Shown here: in pieces, positions 61,215 to 64,000 of the stretch
Layout of the letters: each line of letters starts with the position of its first letter
Position numbering within the stretch: the stretch's first letter is position 1
Origin: Raphanus sativus
Lineage: Eukaryota; Streptophyta; Magnoliopsida; Brassicales; Brassicaceae
DNA: 64,000 nt
NCBI RefSeq assembly: GCF_000801105.2
Contig: NC_079515.1
Location: forward strand, 29,039,407 to 29,103,406
Direction: 5' to 3'
The notes under the pieces: generated by a model
The model's input: the letters and a program-made list of their open reading frames with translations, nothing else
What the model was told of the DNA's origin: nothing
Database searches by the model: none
Made by a program: the position numbers and the translations under genes

Positions 61215-62149
61215 TTGTGATTATTTATGATGATTCAAAAAAGAAGTTGGGGTTTCTGAGACGAGAAGCATCTCTCACATCTCTTTTTTTCTATGTTCTT
61301 TTTTCATATGTTTCTTTTTTTAATAAAAAAAAGAGATCTCAAAAAAAAAAAAGAGATCTCAACTAATATTCTTTTGAAACTTTGCTTGTATATATATTTA
61401 AAATTGACAGAAGTAGCATACACTAAATCCACCTTAGAAAATGCCTTAAAATGAAACACCATATCAATGACTCGTTCCTGAAAAGAGGAGAGAGTTCGAC
61501 AAAAGCCCACTTGTGCAGTGAATAAAAATGGACAGAAGCCCATTGGTACAGTGATTAGTAATCGGACAGAATCCCATTACTAAAGCCATGAATCCAAATA
61601 ATGGAGAAGAAATTCCTAAATGACCCAGAGCATATTGAAGCCAAGTCACCCCTGAAAAGGTCACGAAGAGTTAATTAGAGATCAGAGAAGGTGGAATCGA
61701 GACACCCACGGCTTGCATGCAAAGCAACAGAAGACGAAGTGAGGGTGATTGTCACACAAGAGAGAGTCATAGTCCACTAATGTTACCCTAAACATTTCTA
61801 AGTTCTAACTTAAGTTTTTTTTCTAGATACGCCATTACTGATACTTTTACTTTCTAATTTACTTAAACAGCTATCGTCATCATTAACTAAGGTTACATCA
61901 AACATTCAAATCCTTAGCAACTATCTACCACGAGAAACAAAAGCTTCAGATAATTTTTACATCAGTTCAAATGGTATGAACTTAAGGCCACACTTAGCCC
62001 ACTCTCATATTGGATTCATGACTATTGGACTATATCAGTAAACTTGTTTCTCGTTATTTTTCACCTTGGTTGACCAGGTTTTAAAAATTTGCATGACGGA
62101 TATATTTTAATACGAATTTTGTATTCAAAGCTTTTCAATAATATTGTAG
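61215..62149. other. Intergenic
   Basis: A local duplication of AAAAAAAAGAGATCTCAA at about 61326-61362 and a diverged pair of GGACAGAAxCCCATT words near 61530-61580. No gene seen. Confidence 0.35.
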
Positions 62150-62800
62150 TATAAATAAATTAGTAACAATTTTTCTCAACTCCTTTTCAAGTATTTTTTC
62201 AACTATGTTTTGTGATAAGTTATAAAAATATCATAAATTTCTCATAATGAAAACCTAAAAAGCATAGAATTTTGAGGATTTCGAAGTAAACGTAAACCAA
62301 ATATTTCTGGAAGAAGTATCAGATTAATGTAATTATAACAGCTGGGCTATGATTGAGTGTTTAAATGAACTAAGAAATAATCGCACACGAGACCTAAAAA
62401 ATAGCAGTCTCATATGTCATAACAGTTTTTCAAAATTTGAAATGAACTTTAGTGTTTCTTCCACAATATCTTATTTACCAATGTTAATGGTAGGGAAAAT
62501 CCCTAATTTCTATTTTTTCACCTTAAAACGATACATGCTTACTAATCAAATATTTTTGCAACTATTTCTCACAGTTTTTGTGTGTAAATTATAAAAATCA
62601 TAAAATTATCATAATGGAAAATCATGCTAGTTCATAGAGATTTGGAAGACTCGAAGTCAGTGTAAACCAAATATATCTGTAAGAAACGCACGATAAGTTT
62701 GATTACAACAACTGGGTCATTAACAAATGCGAGCGTAAATGAAGTGAGAAATAATAGTACAAATATCTAAAAAGTAGCAGGCTCAAAACAGGATTATTTT
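62150..62800. repeat. Diverged tandem duplication, period about 375 bp
   Basis: The stretch at about 62160-62420 (TTCTCATAATGAAAACC, GTAAACCAAATATTTCTGG, AACAGCTGGGCTATGA, AAATAATCGCACACGAG) is echoed at about 62540-62790 (TATCATAATGGAAAATC, GTAAACCAAATATATCTG, AACAACTGGGTCATTA, AAATAATAGTACAAATA). Function unknown. Confidence 0.6.
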
Positions 62801-63063
62801 TCTACCACAATGTATCTTAATTTTTATATCTATATTTTTCACCGAAAACAACCTATCCAAACGATTACTAATACAGTTTTTAATTTTCATAACTGATCAC
62901 TTGAATATCCAAAACTAAAAGAAAAAAAAGGAAAAATATATTTCTGTTAATACTCGGAAAAACGGAGAGAAAATCAAGTTGATTGCATAACAGAAAAGAT
63001 TCTCTCTCTCCTCTCTTCTCTGTCTTTATTTCTTTTTGCTCTCAGTACTTTCTCGTCATTTTC

Positions 63064-63150
63064 TTTACTCCCCATAGACCAGCACGCACTCTGACGCTTT
63101 CCTTTTTCTTTTACTCCCCAGAGACCAGCACACACTCTGACGCTTTGTCT
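63064..63150 (+). repeat. Tandem duplication in 5' leader of the At1g49330-like gene
   Basis: TTTACTCCCCATAGACCAGC, ACGCACTCTGACGCTTTC and the same with small changes about 47 bp later. It lies 60-140 bp before the start codon, within CT-rich leader sequence. Confidence 0.75.
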
Positions 63151-63204
63151 CTTTCCTCTCCGTACACAAAACCCTAATTTCTCTCACCATTTCCCCTTTC
63201 CCAC

Positions 63205-64000
63205 ATGGACGGTATCGGTGGCAACCAGAGGAGAAGAGCTAGCTGGGAAGACGATCAGATCACCAGCAATCAACGCCGTCGAACAAACCCAGCGTTAATG
63301 GTGACGGACGAGCCTCCTCAAAACGACGGCGTCCAGTCTCAAGTTTGGGAAGACGATCGGGTAGTGGTGGCGATGAACGAGCCTCCTCGAAACGACGTCG
63401 TCGTCGTACAGACTGGTGATGATGATGATAACGACGCCGCACGACTCCTTCCTCTCTCACTGAGCTTGCGCCAGCCAACACCGTACTCCTCCTCTCAGAT
63501 CGCGTCGTCGCCGACGCCGCTTCGTCTAGCACCGCCATCGCCTGTCGCTCCGATGCAGACGTGGTCGCCACGTTACCTGATGGCGCGGTTCCCTCCGTCG
63601 TATCAGCCTTATTTCGCGACGACATCACCGCCGCCGTCGTATCTACTCCCGTCGTCGTTCAGCTACTCTCCGTACCAGACACTCTCTCGAGGACCGTCAG
63701 CACCGATTCATCCCCCGCCGCCACCGTACGCTCCGCCGTTCGATTTCCTCACTCCAGCCGTTAGACCAGTATCCTCCTCCGCCCTGGTCGTCGAATCGCG
63801 TCGGAGTTACAGATCGCAATCAAACCGTAACAACCGAAAAGACGACGACACCATCCCGCCGCCGTATCCCTGGGCGACGAGCAAACGCGGAGCGATACAG
63901 AGCCTGGAGAATCTCGAATCGAAGCAGATCACCACCATCACAGGCAACGTGCAGTGCAAGCACTGCGAGAAAGTGTACCAGATGAGCTACGATCTGAGGG
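63205..64000 (+). CDS. Proline-rich protein, At1g49330-like (partial, 5' end)
   Basis: An open frame of 265 codons from ATG at 63205 that is still open at the window edge. The N-terminus is charged (MDGIGGNQRRRASWEDDQIT), then comes a long Pro/Ser/Tyr-rich region (SPPPSYLLPSSFSYSPYQ, IHPPPPPYAPPFDF). A conserved segment starts near residue 225: PYPWATSKRGAIQSLENLES, then ITTITGNVQCKHCEKVYQMS, the opening of a plant-specific domain with a CxxC motif (DUF7086 type, as far as I recall). Arabidopsis At1g49330, annotated as hydroxyproline-rich, follows USPL1, which supports the assignment. No signal peptide is visible, so the hydroxyproline-rich glycoprotein label may be misleading. Function unknown. 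Confidence 0.82.
   Translation, partial: MDGIGGNQRRRASWEDDQITSNQRRRTNPALMVTDEPPQNDGVQSQVWEDDRVVVAMNEPPRNDVVVVQTGDDDDNDAARLLPLSLSLRQPTPYSSSQIASSPTPLRLAPPSPVAPMQTWSPRYLMARFPPSYQPYFATTSPPPSYLLPSSFSYSPYQTLSRGPSAPIHPPPPPYAPPFDFLTPAVRPVSSSALVVESRRSYRSQSNRNNRKDDDTIPPPYPWATSKRGAIQSLENLESKQITTITGNVQCKHCEKVYQMSYDLR

Overview
This window is plant nuclear DNA from a Brassicaceae genome, most likely Brassica or a close relative. The genes have plant GT-AG introns, every identifiable protein has a clear Arabidopsis counterpart, and the AT-rich spaces between genes carry typical Brassicaceae transposons. From memory of Arabidopsis, the gene series matches part of chromosome 1 from about At1g49050 to At1g49350: APCB1, BBX17/COL8, a DUF167 protein, ARR19, the ATL75-78 RING cluster, RABG3E, a small At1g49310-like gene, USPL1 and the At1g49330 proline-rich protein. 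The pseudouridine kinase (At1g49350-like) lies earlier than expected. ACT8 and several other genes expected in the interval were not found.

0-11 kb: APCB1-like aspartyl protease (9 exons, +); a transposon patchwork (SINE-like insert, hAT-like repeat, hAT transposase remnant, 5'-truncated LINE with target duplication); BBX17-like B-box/CCT factor (-, 2 exons); tRNA-Leu(CAG) (-) beside a tandem duplication; DUF167 protein (-, 3 exons). 11-16 kb: a complete Helitron, AT-rich DNA and a long (CT)n tract. 16.5-18.7 kb: ARR19-like type-B response regulator (5 exons) with an in-frame 31-residue tandem repeat.

19-34 kb: Stowaway-like MITEs, a complete 872-bp Sadhu-like retroposon with 19-bp target duplications, a broken ATL gene with an intact RING domain, a Helitron holding a replication-protein-A fragment, a non-autonomous hAT element, one intact ATL E3 ligase gene, and a 1.5-kb inverted-repeat transposon whose interior is a roughly 27-bp minisatellite rich in E2F-type sites. 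34-36 kb: pseudouridine kinase (-, 7 exons).

36-64 kb: a tandem Cassandra TRIM retrotransposon (three LTRs carrying 5S-rRNA-like sequence), a Helitron with a duplicated 5' part, an RRM protein gene (-), LINE remnants, a RABG3E pseudogene, a small secreted-protein gene (-), further Helitrons, the BURP-domain gene USPL1 (+), and the first 265 codons of an At1g49330-like proline-rich gene that runs off the window.

The genes are housekeeping or regulatory genes and do not form one pathway or operon. No previously undescribed multigene system was evident. The most notable structures are the E2F-site array inside a transposon and the tandem 5S-bearing Cassandra element. Exon limits were placed by hand from splice sites, reading frame and family conservation.
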